Positions 1-9,639 of a DNA stretch of 64,000 nt are shown here, in pieces; position 1 is the stretch's first letter; every line of letters begins with the position of its first letter. Where the stretch lies: positions 124,001-188,000 of the forward strand of contig NZ_MUHU01000025.1 in assembly GCF_002105195.1 (NCBI RefSeq), given 5' to 3'. The notes under the pieces are model-generated. The model saw only the letters and a list, made by a program, of their open reading frames with translations. It made no database searches and was not told the origin of the DNA. The position numbers and the translations under genes are program-made. Source of the DNA: Derxia lacustris (GTDB taxonomy: Bacteria; Pseudomonadota; Gammaproteobacteria; Burkholderiales; Burkholderiaceae_E).

Positions 1-1
1 A

Positions 2-1009
2 TCAGACCGCCGCGCGCCGCCCCGAAGCCGCCGCCGGATACCGCTGCACGAACCACTCCGCCGACTGCCGCACGCCAATGTCGTCGCTGGTCCACCGCAG
101 CCCCAGCAGCCGCGTCGCCTTGTCGGGGCACAGCACGATGTCCTGCTGCCACACCGCAAACACCGACGGCGGAATCGGCTCCGGCCAGCCCGCCACCTTC
201 AGCCCGAGCTTCTTGAACACGATCTCGCCGATCTTCAGCGGCGGGCCGAACAGCTTGCTGTCGAAGCGCACGCGCCGCGCCGAAAGCCTTTGCAACGGCG
301 TCGCGCCGATCGCCACCGCGAGCCGCGCGAAGAAGCGGTTCCAGGTATCCGGCCCCGGCGCCGCGAGGTTGAAGGCCTCGCCGATCGCCTCGCGCCGCGT
401 GAGCGAAGCCAGCACCGCCGCGCACACGTCGTCCACATGCACGAGGTTGCAGATGCCATCGCCCAGCTCGCCGATGTCACCCAGGCGGCCCGCGCGCAGC
501 CAGCGGCCGGTGCGGCCGATCCACAGCTCGCTGCCCGGCCCGTACACGATGCCCGGCCGCAGGATCACCACACGCCCGCCCTTGTTGTGGAAGTCGCGCG
601 CCATCAGTTCGGCCTTGACCTTCACTTCGGAATACCAGCCGATGTCCGCCTTGAGTTCGTCGCTCTCGCGCACGAGGCCGGTCGATGAGCCGTACACGGC
701 CATGGTGCTGAAGTGCACGACGATGGGCTTGTGCTTCGCCGCGAGCGCCGCGTCGAACAGCACCCGCGCGCCCGCCTCGATCGAATGCCCATCGCCCGCG
801 ACGCAGTTCACCACCGCGTCCACGTCGGCGAGCGCCGCCGCCACCTGGGCGGGGTCGGTCGCTTCGAGCGTGATCTGCCTGCTCACGCGCAGCGAGGCGC
901 GCGGCCTGCGCACCGCCGCCACCACTTCCCATTGCGGCCCCTGGAGCCGCATCAGTTCGCACAGCCGGCTGCCGATGTAGCCGCTGGCGCCAATCACGAG
1001 AACCCGCAT
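2..1009 (-). CDS. NAD(P)-dependent epimerase/dehydratase (extended SDR)
   Basis: A 335-residue extended short-chain dehydrogenase, probably modifying a nucleotide sugar or related substrate. The N-terminal Rossmann motif GASGYIG is at residues 7-13. The catalytic set is Ser101 (in HFSTMAVYG), Tyr126 and Lys130 (YSEVK), so the enzyme looks active. I chose the ATG at 1009 because a GGAG lies just upstream and the glycine motif then sits at the usual position; the reading frame extends upstream as arginine-rich translation that looks non-coding. The stop is at the very edge of the window, so the gene is complete. It is last in a minus-strand run of acyltransferase, glycosyltransferase and GMC oxidoreductase genes, which suggests surface-glycan or exopolysaccharide synthesis. 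The exact substrate cannot be read from the sequence. Confidence 0.85.
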   Translation of the reverse strand: MRVLVIGASGYIGSRLCELMRLQGPQWEVVAAVRRPRASLRVSRQITLEATDPAQVAAALADVDAVVNCVAGDGHSIEAGARVLFDAALAAKHKPIVVHFSTMAVYGSSTGLVRESDELKADIGWYSEVKVKAELMARDFHNKGGRVVILRPGIVYGPGSELWIGRTGRWLRAGRLGDIGELGDGICNLVHVDDVCAAVLASLTRREAIGEAFNLAAPGPDTWNRFFARLAVAIGATPLQRLSARRVRFDSKLFGPPLKIGEIVFKKLGLKVAGWPEPIPPSVFAVWQQDIVLCPDKATRLLGLRWTSDDIGVRQSAEWFVQRYPAAASGRRAAV

Positions 1010-1118
1010 CTGTTCTGCTCCTTCGGCCCGGCGCGGCCTTGCGCGCGCGGGCATGTGCATGCGCCCGGCGCGAGGCGGCCGGGCGGTCGGGCCGGCGTCA
1101 TGCGCCGGCCGTTGTTGA

Positions 1119-2885
1119 TCAGGCCAGCGCGCCCTGCCCGCCCGGCAGCGCGCCGCGCGCAGCCACCGGCAGCTCCACCGGCGCGGCCGTGGCGCGCGCG
1201 GGCTGGCCGGCGAGGGTCGCGCCGGCAACGCCATGGCGCGCGCGCAGGTGATCGCCGAGCCGCAGCGCGAGCGCGATCACGGTCAGCGTCGGATTGGCCT
1301 GCGACGAGGTCGGGAACACGGCGGCACTCGCCACGAACAGCCCGTCCACGCCATGCACCTGACAGTTGGCATCGACCACGCTGCTGCGCGGATCGCTGCC
1401 CATGCGCGCGGTGCCGATGTGATGGCCGCCGTAGGCGCCATAGCGCATCACGTCGCGCTCGATGGTGGCGCGGTCATAGCTCAGTTCGCCCACGCCGGCG
1501 CGCCGCAGTTCCTCGCCGATCACGTCGAGCGACGTGCTCACGGTCTCGATGTCCTTCTGCGTGTAGCGCCAGTCGATGCTGAGCTGGGGCATGCCGAACA
1601 CGTCGCGCTTGTCGGCCATGAGCTTCACGCGGCTGGCCGGCTGCGGTTCCTGCTCGCCATGCACTTCGAGGCTGAAGCGGTTGCTCTTGTTGCGCAGGAT
1701 GACCGACGGAAACTTGCGCGTCGCCAGCGTGCGCTTGCGGATCCAGTGCGACAGAAAGCCGAGCGTGTCGACCGAGTCGAACAGGATGTTGCGGGCATGC
1801 GCGACATAGCGGCCGAGCGTGGCCTTGTCGCCGCCATGCAGTCGCTTGCTGTACTCGTAGCTGATGAAGAACTTGGCCATGTACAGACCCGACAGCACGC
1901 CGATGCGATGCGACGGATCGATGATGGTCGGGAAGTGCAGCCGCGCCACCAGATTGCCGACCTTGAGCCGGCGCTGCTCGTCGGGCACCAGCGCCATGCG
2001 GCGCCGGCAGTAGATGCCCTCGGGCGACAGCTCGTAGCCGTGGCGCACCTTGCTCGTCGGCCCGCTCACCTGAAGCTCGCCCACATTGCCGGCGATGTGG
2101 CACTGGTAGTAGCGGCCCACCACGTCATGCGCATTGCCGATGCCGTCGGCATGCACGGCGCGGCTGGCCAGCAGCAGGCGCGGCACTTCGAGCCCGCCGG
2201 TCGCCAGCACGATGGACTTGGCCTCGACGGTAAAGCGCTTGCCGGCCAACGTGGCCACCGCCACCGAGCGCGCCTGCGTGCCCTCGGCATTCAGGCCGAT
2301 GTCGATCACGTTGGCATAGGTCAGCACGCGCAGCTTCTTGGCCGCCGCGAGCTTGTGGCGGTAGCGCGCGCCGAAGTTGGTCGGCAGCGAAAAGCGTTCG
2401 AGCGAGTCGGTCGTGACGCGCGCGCTGTAGAAGCCGGCGAACATCTCGGGCGGCTTGGGGCCGAAGGCGGTGGCGCCGTCGAAATCGTTCTCGCCGGTTT
2501 CGGCGAGGCGGGTCGCGCCTTCGTAGTAGGGCGCGACCGCGTCGTAGCCGATCGGCCAGCCGCTGTTGGCGATCCAGGGCCGGGCCTCGAAATCGATCGG
2601 GTCGAGCGGCATGCAGCGCCCGCCCCAGATGGTGGTCGAGCCGCCGAAGCGGCGCTGGCGGTACTTGTCGGGCGGCGAGTGCATCGCCTCGTCCACCGTC
2701 TCGCCGTTGTAGAGCGCCTGGGTCTCGGGCTCTTCCTTGTCGCCGCCCGACTCCAGCACGATCACGTCGAGACCGCTGTCGATGAGGCGCAGCGCCAGGC
2801 TGCTGCCGGCGGCACCGGTGCCGACGATGCACACGTCGGCGCGCAGCGTGCTGCCGTGGTTGAGGTCGTTTGCGTTGTCGATCAA
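1119..2885 (-). CDS. GMC-family FAD-dependent oxidoreductase
   Basis: A 588-residue glucose-methanol-choline oxidoreductase. It has an N-terminal FAD-binding GTGAAG motif at residues 22-27. The C-terminal GMC signature includes the catalytic HH pair (488-489), GTARMG, and the NPT motif near 531. The only sensible start is a TTG eight bases after the glycosyltransferase stop, preceded by GAGG, so this is a rare-start, probably coupled gene. The last 30 or so residues are low-complexity Ala/Pro/Gly. In polysaccharide loci such enzymes oxidise sugar or alcohol groups; the substrate here is unknown. Its neighbours (glycosyltransferase upstream, epimerase downstream) support a glycan role. Confidence 0.85.
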   Translation of the reverse strand: MIDNANDLNHGSTLRADVCIVGTGAAGSSLALRLIDSGLDVIVLESGGDKEEPETQALYNGETVDEAMHSPPDKYRQRRFGGSTTIWGGRCMPLDPIDFEARPWIANSGWPIGYDAVAPYYEGATRLAETGENDFDGATAFGPKPPEMFAGFYSARVTTDSLERFSLPTNFGARYRHKLAAAKKLRVLTYANVIDIGLNAEGTQARSVAVATLAGKRFTVEAKSIVLATGGLEVPRLLLASRAVHADGIGNAHDVVGRYYQCHIAGNVGELQVSGPTSKVRHGYELSPEGIYCRRRMALVPDEQRRLKVGNLVARLHFPTIIDPSHRIGVLSGLYMAKFFISYEYSKRLHGGDKATLGRYVAHARNILFDSVDTLGFLSHWIRKRTLATRKFPSVILRNKSNRFSLEVHGEQEPQPASRVKLMADKRDVFGMPQLSIDWRYTQKDIETVSTSLDVIGEELRRAGVGELSYDRATIERDVMRYGAYGGHHIGTARMGSDPRSSVVDANCQVHGVDGLFVASAAVFPTSSQANPTLTVIALALRLGDHLRARHGVAGATLAGQPARATAAPVELPVAARGALPGGQGALA

Positions 2886-2893
2886 GGCGGGCC

Positions 2894-4018
2894 TCAGACG
2901 GGAAGCGGCTCGGGCGGGAAGGCTTCCCGGTCGAAGTGGCGGCGGTAGATGGCGAGCAGGTTGCGGAAGAACACGCCCATCGCGTAGCGCTCCTCGTAGA
3001 GCGCGCGACCGGCCAGCGCCAGCCGCACGCGCTGGTCCGGATCGCCGATCAGGTCGGCCAGCGCGACGGCGATGCCGGCCACGTCGCCGGGCGTGACGAA
3101 GACCGCGTTGCGGCCATCGCTCAGCTCGTCGGGAATCTCGCCGACCGGCGTGCAGACGACGGCGGTGGTACGCGCCAGCGCCTCCAGAATCACCAGCGGC
3201 AGGCCTTCGTCATAGGACGGCAGCACCAGCATGTCGGCGGTGTCGAGCAGCGCGCCGGCCTGCTCCTGGTTGTGCCAGCCCGGAAAGCTCACCCGGTCCT
3301 GCAAGCCGCGTTCGGCCACGGCGGCGCGGTACTTGTCCACGTCGCCGCCGCCGGCAAAGGTGGCTTTCCAGTGCAGCTTTGCCAGCTCGGGCCGGGCCAG
3401 CGCATTGAGCAGGTCGGTCACGCCCTTGCGCTCCAGCAGATTGCCCAGAAAGACGATGTGCGGCGCGCCGTCATGCCGGCGCGGCTCGGGCCGCTGCGCC
3501 GGGCCGGGCACGCCGTTGATGAGGATGGTGATGCGCTTTTCCGGCACCTTGAGGTCGTCCATCACGAAGCGCTTGCCGGCCTTGCCGAGCACCACGATCT
3601 CGTCCGACACCGCAAACACATGGCGCAGCAGCGCCTGACCCCAGCCCGGCAGCCCGCGATAGAACAGATGCAGCTGGGCCGCATGCAGATGCAGCACCAC
3701 CGGCAGCCCGAGGTGATGCGCCAGCAGGATGATGACGCCCTTGCGCACCACGCTCAGCCGCTCGGCCACGTTCACATGCACGCCGGCCACCTGACCGGTG
3801 ATGCGGGCCCAGATCAGTTGCAGCAGCGCCTTGAGCAGCACCAGCGGCGTGAACCACACCCGCCCGCCGCCGCGCGAATCGAGGATGCGCAGCTCGGGCG
3901 AGCCGGGGTATTGATGCTGGGCCTGGATCAGGTAATCCATGACCTTGTACATGCCGCCGCCCATCGGGGCGAAGGGGCAGACGAGATAGATGAAGGGGCG
4001 TTTTCCGCCGGCGCTCAT
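2894..4018 (-). CDS. GT4-family glycosyltransferase
   Basis: A 374-residue retaining glycosyltransferase with the GT-B fold. The N-terminal half carries a glycine-rich acceptor-side loop (PMGGGMYKV). The C-terminal half has the EX7E donor-binding motif, Glu271 and Glu279, in a DEGLPLVILEA context, typical of GT4 enzymes that use nucleotide-sugar donors at the inner face of the membrane. Length is normal for the family. It lies 46 bp downstream of an acyltransferase gene and 8 bp upstream of a GMC oxidoreductase gene, all in the same direction, so they are likely one operon for a decorated surface glycan. The sugar specificity is unknown. Confidence 0.87.
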   Translation of the reverse strand: MSAGGKRPFIYLVCPFAPMGGGMYKVMDYLIQAQHQYPGSPELRILDSRGGGRVWFTPLVLLKALLQLIWARITGQVAGVHVNVAERLSVVRKGVIILLAHHLGLPVVLHLHAAQLHLFYRGLPGWGQALLRHVFAVSDEIVVLGKAGKRFVMDDLKVPEKRITILINGVPGPAQRPEPRRHDGAPHIVFLGNLLERKGVTDLLNALARPELAKLHWKATFAGGGDVDKYRAAVAERGLQDRVSFPGWHNQEQAGALLDTADMLVLPSYDEGLPLVILEALARTTAVVCTPVGEIPDELSDGRNAVFVTPGDVAGIAVALADLIGDPDQRVRLALAGRALYEERYAMGVFFRNLLAIYRRHFDREAFPPEPLPV

Positions 4019-4064
4019 GGGCGTGTCGTCCGTCTAGGCAGTGGAGGGAAAGGGGCGGCGCAGT

Positions 4065-5228
4065 TCAGAGCCGGGGCGTGTCCGGCGCGGCGTTCGCATC
4101 GCTGCGCGCCACCGGCGGCTTGGTCGGCGGCTGGATCGGCGGCACCACCCGGCGCAGCTCGGCGCGGCGCGGCTCGACGATGCGGCGCAGCCAGTTGGTC
4201 AGTGGCTGCTCGACCAGCCTGTAGATCGCCACCGAGGCCAGCACGCTCACCACCGAGGCCGCCGTGACGGCCAGCGCCGGCGTGCGCGCACCCAGCTTGA
4301 CGAACACCGCGCCGGCCGCCATCACGAAAGGATGGAACAGGTAGAGCGCGAACGACGCATCGCCGAGCGTGCGCAGCCAGCGCGGAATGCGGCTGCCGAC
4401 CGTGCCCTCGATGGACGTGACGCCGAGCACCACCGCAAAGCCGGCCAGCCCATACATCAGGTTGTGCACGAAGTCGTCGGCAAAGAAGGCCGGCCAGGCA
4501 CTCGCGCCCCAGAAGCCGAGCGCGATCACGGCCACGCCCGCCGGCAGCGGCAGCCGCCAGCCGCGCAGGCAGAGCTTGGCGATCAGCATGCCGGCCGAGA
4601 ACTCGAACAGCAGCGGCGAGAACAGCCGGAAGAAGGTGACCGAGGCTTCGAGATCGAGCCCCTGGTTGAGCGCGTTGAACACGCCGAACAGCGCCACCGA
4701 CGCCGCGATGCGCGGCCAGCCCAGCGCCAGCAGCGCCGAGAACACGAAGTAGAAGAAGAACTCGAACGACAGCGTCCAGCCCACGCCCAGCAGCGGGAAG
4801 GGCTCGCCGAAGGCATCGAGATGCGGGATCAGCAGATAGGACAGCGCCAGATGGCCGAAGCTCAGATCGGCATGCAGTGCGGCCGCCGGCACCGCCAGCA
4901 CCGCCGCCAGCTTGAGCGTGGTGGCGATCCAGTACATCGGCAGGATGCGGATGACGCGGCGCTGCATGAAGCGCTTGAACACGCCGGGCTCGGGCTTCCA
5001 GTCGTGCGTGCTCAGCGCCATGACCACGCCGCTGATGACGAAGAAGATGTGCACGCCGAACGAGCCGTAGACCCAGTAGTCGTGGCGGCCGCCGGGCACG
5101 CCCAGGCGTTCGACGGCCATCTGCGTGCCGTGCATGGCAACCACCAGCATCGCCGCGACAAAGCGCAGGGCCTGGATGCCGACAAGGGTGGGAACGGAGG
5201 GCGCCCGGGCGGCGTTGGCAGCGGTCAT
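4065..5228 (-). CDS. Acyltransferase 3 family membrane protein (OafA/YrhL-like)
   Basis: A 387-residue polytopic inner-membrane protein of the acyltransferase 3 family, which O-acylates sugars of surface glycans. It opens with the typical pattern of a short cytoplasmic segment, then IQALRFVAAMLVV and a His (MHG) in the first membrane helix region. About ten hydrophobic segments follow, and the C-terminal 40 residues are charged and Pro-rich. The ATG at 5228 is the natural start. It is the first gene of the minus-strand glycan run, so its job is likely O-acetylation of the glycan that the next genes build. A ribosome site is not obvious. Confidence 0.85.
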   Translation of the reverse strand: MTAANAARAPSVPTLVGIQALRFVAAMLVVAMHGTQMAVERLGVPGGRHDYWVYGSFGVHIFFVISGVVMALSTHDWKPEPGVFKRFMQRRVIRILPMYWIATTLKLAAVLAVPAAALHADLSFGHLALSYLLIPHLDAFGEPFPLLGVGWTLSFEFFFYFVFSALLALGWPRIAASVALFGVFNALNQGLDLEASVTFFRLFSPLLFEFSAGMLIAKLCLRGWRLPLPAGVAVIALGFWGASAWPAFFADDFVHNLMYGLAGFAVVLGVTSIEGTVGSRIPRWLRTLGDASFALYLFHPFVMAAGAVFVKLGARTPALAVTAASVVSVLASVAIYRLVEQPLTNWLRRIVEPRRAELRRVVPPIQPPTKPPVARSDANAAPDTPRL

Positions 5229-5305
5229 TGGCGTAGTCGACGGAGAAAGGCAGGCGCACCGTCTTGTGCGATGTCTCGGAACATTGTGGGGTGCTGCACT
5301 GCAAG

Positions 5306-5335
5306 AAGGCGCCAGTCACAAACGCTGAGCGCCTT
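5306..5335 (-). terminator. Possible terminator hairpin behind the Lrp gene
   Basis: A perfect inverted repeat, AAGGCGC / GCGCCTT, with a 16-nt loop lies 24 bp beyond the Lrp/AsnC stop. There is no clear T-run, so termination is a weak inference. The same 130-bp gap must also contain the promoter of the downstream acyltransferase operon if that operon is independent. Confidence 0.4.
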
Positions 5336-5358
5336 TCGGCCGACCAACGGATCGCAGC

Positions 5359-5913
5359 TCACGGCAGGCGGCCAAGAGCGAGTCTTGGCTCGAACTTGCT
5401 GCGGCGCACGCTGAAGAAACTGCGCAGGTTGCGCACATTGGCCTCCGCCGTGAAAACCGCATGAACCAGAGCGTGATACGCCGCCATGTCGGTCAATTGC
5501 ACGATGAGCACGAAATCCGGCCCGGTGGTCACGCGATAGCACTGCTGAACCGCCGCCTCGTCGGCCACGCGGGCCTCGAAGGCGGCCCAGGCTTCGGGCG
5601 TCTGGCGGTCCAGCGTCACTTCAAGAATGGCGGTCAGGCCGGCGCCGAGCTTCTCGGCCGACAGCAGCGCCACGCGCCGCTCGATCACGCCCGCTTCCAC
5701 CAGCCGGCGCACGCGGCGCAGGCAGGTGGGCGGCGACACATGAACCAGATCGGCCAGCGCCTGGTTGGTCAGGGCGCAATCGTCCTGAAGCAGATCGAGG
5801 ATGCGCAGGTCGATGGCGTCCAGCGCGACGGCCGGAAGCTGCGGCGCGGCGGACGGCGACGGATCGGCACTGGCGCCGGCCGGCGCGGGCAAAGGGCTGT
5901 CGATGGGCGGCAT
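5359..5913 (-). CDS. Lrp/AsnC family transcriptional regulator
   Basis: A 184-residue feast-or-famine regulator. A Pro/Ala-rich leader of about 30 residues is followed by the AsnC-type winged helix-turn-helix (residues about 31-85; IDLRILDLLQDD, then VSPPTCLRRVRRL). The RAM ligand-binding and oligomerisation domain follows (about 95-165; GPDFVLIVQLTD). It is divergent from glmS. Three regularly spaced palindromes start three bases upstream of its ATG, which suggests autoregulation by an oligomer that wraps DNA. The ligand is probably an amino acid, but this cannot be read from the sequence. An internal start nearer the helix-turn-helix is possible. Confidence 0.9.
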   Translation of the reverse strand: MPPIDSPLPAPAGASADPSPSAAPQLPAVALDAIDLRILDLLQDDCALTNQALADLVHVSPPTCLRRVRRLVEAGVIERRVALLSAEKLGAGLTAILEVTLDRQTPEAWAAFEARVADEAAVQQCYRVTTGPDFVLIVQLTDMAAYHALVHAVFTAEANVRNLRSFFSVRRSKFEPRLALGRLP

Positions 5914-5915
5914 GC

Positions 5916-5987
5916 GAAAGATTCTTTCGTCAGATTCAGATCGCGGAAGATTCTTTCATCTGCAAGCCGATTCAGAAAGCCTGTTTC
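5916..5987. promoter_or_regulatory. Three phased GAAAG-N3-YTTTC-like operator elements
   Basis: Three near-palindromes lie between the divergent Lrp/AsnC and glmS genes: GAAAGATTCTTTC (5916-5928), GGAAGATTCTTTC (5945-5957) and GAAAGCCTGTTTC (5975-5987). Start-to-start spacing is 29 and 30 bp, about three helical turns, so all would face the same side of the DNA. That arrangement fits cooperative binding by an Lrp-type octamer. The function is inferred. Confidence 0.6.
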
Positions 5988-6039
5988 AGGCAGCGCCGGC
6001 TAGCATCGTCCATCGCTTTTCAAACGGATGGAGTCGGTC

Positions 6040-7866
<1,827 letters not shown>

Positions 7867-7909
7867 GGGTCGACAAAGTTTTCGATGATCAATACAAAGG
7901 ACACTAAGA

Positions 7910-8329
7910 ATGAAATCTGATTTTCAAGATGCCCACACTCGTCATACCCATGATGCAGGCCTGTTGTTTGAACAGAGCCGTTGGGCCAATGCAGATCATC
8001 TGTACGGCGTAGCAGCAGAATGCGGCCTCAAAGCATTGATGCAAGCATTCGGAATGGAAATAAATCCACAAACCGACGCGCCTGCAAAAAGAGAGGATCG
8101 GGACCATATCAATGCGATATGGGCGCGCTTTGAAAGCTATCGGACAGGCCATCACGCCGGAACTGAATATGCTCTATCATCAGAAAATCCCTTCGAAAAC
8201 TGGACCATTTCACAGAGATATGCAGGACAAGCAAGTTTTAATGAAGCCATTGCAGCCACACACAAATCCGGTTGCAATAGTGTAGCCGAATTAGTAAAAA
8301 AAGCGCGTACCGAAGGACTGCTTCCATGA
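7910..8329 (+). CDS. HEPN-like small protein, first gene of a three-gene island
   Basis: A 139-residue predominantly helical protein. The stretch around residues 24-44 (small residues, then AAECGLKAL) has the pattern of HEPN-fold proteins. R61-x4-H66 fits the R-x4-6-H motif of HEPN RNases, with a second possible pair at R24/H30. HEPN is therefore a reasonable but unproven call. An AAAGGA ribosome site precedes the ATG. The stop overlaps the next start by 4 bp (ATGA), so it is translationally coupled to the ATPase gene. Base composition is close to 50% GC against about 70% around it, which indicates recent transfer. In an operon with two NTPases, an RNase effector of a defence-like system is a plausible role. 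Confidence 0.6.
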   Translation: MKSDFQDAHTRHTHDAGLLFEQSRWANADHLYGVAAECGLKALMQAFGMEINPQTDAPAKREDRDHINAIWARFESYRTGHHAGTEYALSSENPFENWTISQRYAGQASFNEAIAATHKSGCNSVAELVKKARTEGLLP

Positions 8330-9639
8330 CTACATTTGACCAAACACTGGAAATTGTGAGCAATGTATTTATTGCCCACAGCGACTGGATCAACACACTC
8401 CCGTGGATGCTAGTCAACCGCGACCTTTATGGCCGCATACGACTAATCATTCCAGAAGACGCGCAAGAAACATATGACAATGGAGCGCAATCAATCACTC
8501 AAGAAGCGGAGGCTGTTGCAAGCGAGCTATCTAATGCTCTCGGACCGCACGCATTTACTCCAAGCAACATGCTCCTATATGAAACGACGCTCGAACAGGC
8601 AAAGCAAAATGCAACTGTATTTCAATTAACCAGCTTTGCAAATGTGTGGGTCGCCGATCGACTAGCCACAGAAAGCTGCTGGGAAAAAATTGCCCCGATT
8701 TCAAATGGCGCACCTCGCATAGTATTCTATTCAATCAAAGGGGGAGTCGGGCGATCTACCGCCCTTTCTGCACTCGCATGGTCTTTAGCACAAGAAGGCA
8801 AGCGCGTTCTCATTGTAGACCTTGATTTGGAATCCCCTGGCCTTTCTACCTCTCTACTACCAGAAGATCGCCAACCTAAATTCGGGGTGACCGATTGGCT
8901 TCTCGAAGATCTCGTAGACAACACCGAGATTGTTATTGAATCCATGATCGCGACGAGCGACTTAGCCAGAGATGGCGAGATATTTGTCACACCAGCACAT
9001 GGAGCAGAACCCGGGGATTACATTTCGAAGCTGGGCCGCATTTGGATGCCCAAAATCTCCAAAACTGGAAAAAAAGAAGGTTGGTCTGAACGTCTTAATC
9101 GCCTAATCAACGAACTGGAACTCAAGACAAATCCAGATGTAATCCTGCTTGACTCTCGCGCGGGAATCGATGAGGTGGCATCCACCTGCCTAACAGACTT
9201 GGGCGCAAAGCTTATTTTGTTATTTGCGGTGGACGGCAGTCAAACTTGGTCTGGCTATCAAATACTCTTCGAGCACTGGTTGCAACGAAATGCAGCAACC
9301 ACCATACGCGAACGTCTACAGCTAGTTGGAGCACTTATCCCTGAGACAGAAGAAGTTGAGTATGTGATCGGCCTGCGGGAACATGCAGCAGATCTATTCT
9401 CATTGCTTTATGATGCCGTACCAGCAGGTGAACCGGCAGCTAACAGGTTTCATTTCGAAGAATCTGACCCGTATGCCCCTCATTCACCTTGGGAAATAAG
9501 ATGGCACCGGAGCTTTGCTGCTCTAAGTTCGCTAGCCGGCCGACTTGCGGTGATTGACAAGCAATTGATTAATCAACTCTTCGGCGCCATTATCACCGGT
9601 GTGAATGACACCTTGGAACTGACCCCTCCCCATGACTGA
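8326..9639 (+). CDS. KGGVGR-variant ParA/MinD-like ATPase
   Basis: A 437-residue protein. The first 130 or so residues form a domain I do not recognise. A deviant-Walker ATPase domain follows: KGGVGRST at residues 138-145 (Arg replaces the usual Lys of KGGVGKT), DLDLESPG at 165-172, and the Walker B-like LLDSRAG at about 274-280. ParA/MinD relatives are dimerising ATPases, and this Arg variant is a distinct branch that often has accessory neighbours. The gene overlaps the HEPN-like gene by 4 bp and the next gene by 8 bp. That points to stoichiometric co-expression and probably one complex. Low GC and codon choices (many A/T-ending codons) differ sharply from the host genes. The cellular role is unknown. 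Confidence 0.75.
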   Translation: MTTFDQTLEIVSNVFIAHSDWINTLPWMLVNRDLYGRIRLIIPEDAQETYDNGAQSITQEAEAVASELSNALGPHAFTPSNMLLYETTLEQAKQNATVFQLTSFANVWVADRLATESCWEKIAPISNGAPRIVFYSIKGGVGRSTALSALAWSLAQEGKRVLIVDLDLESPGLSTSLLPEDRQPKFGVTDWLLEDLVDNTEIVIESMIATSDLARDGEIFVTPAHGAEPGDYISKLGRIWMPKISKTGKKEGWSERLNRLINELELKTNPDVILLDSRAGIDEVASTCLTDLGAKLILLFAVDGSQTWSGYQILFEHWLQRNAATTIRERLQLVGALIPETEEVEYVIGLREHAADLFSLLYDAVPAGEPAANRFHFEESDPYAPHSPWEIRWHRSFAALSSLAGRLAVIDKQLINQLFGAIITGVNDTLELTPPHD

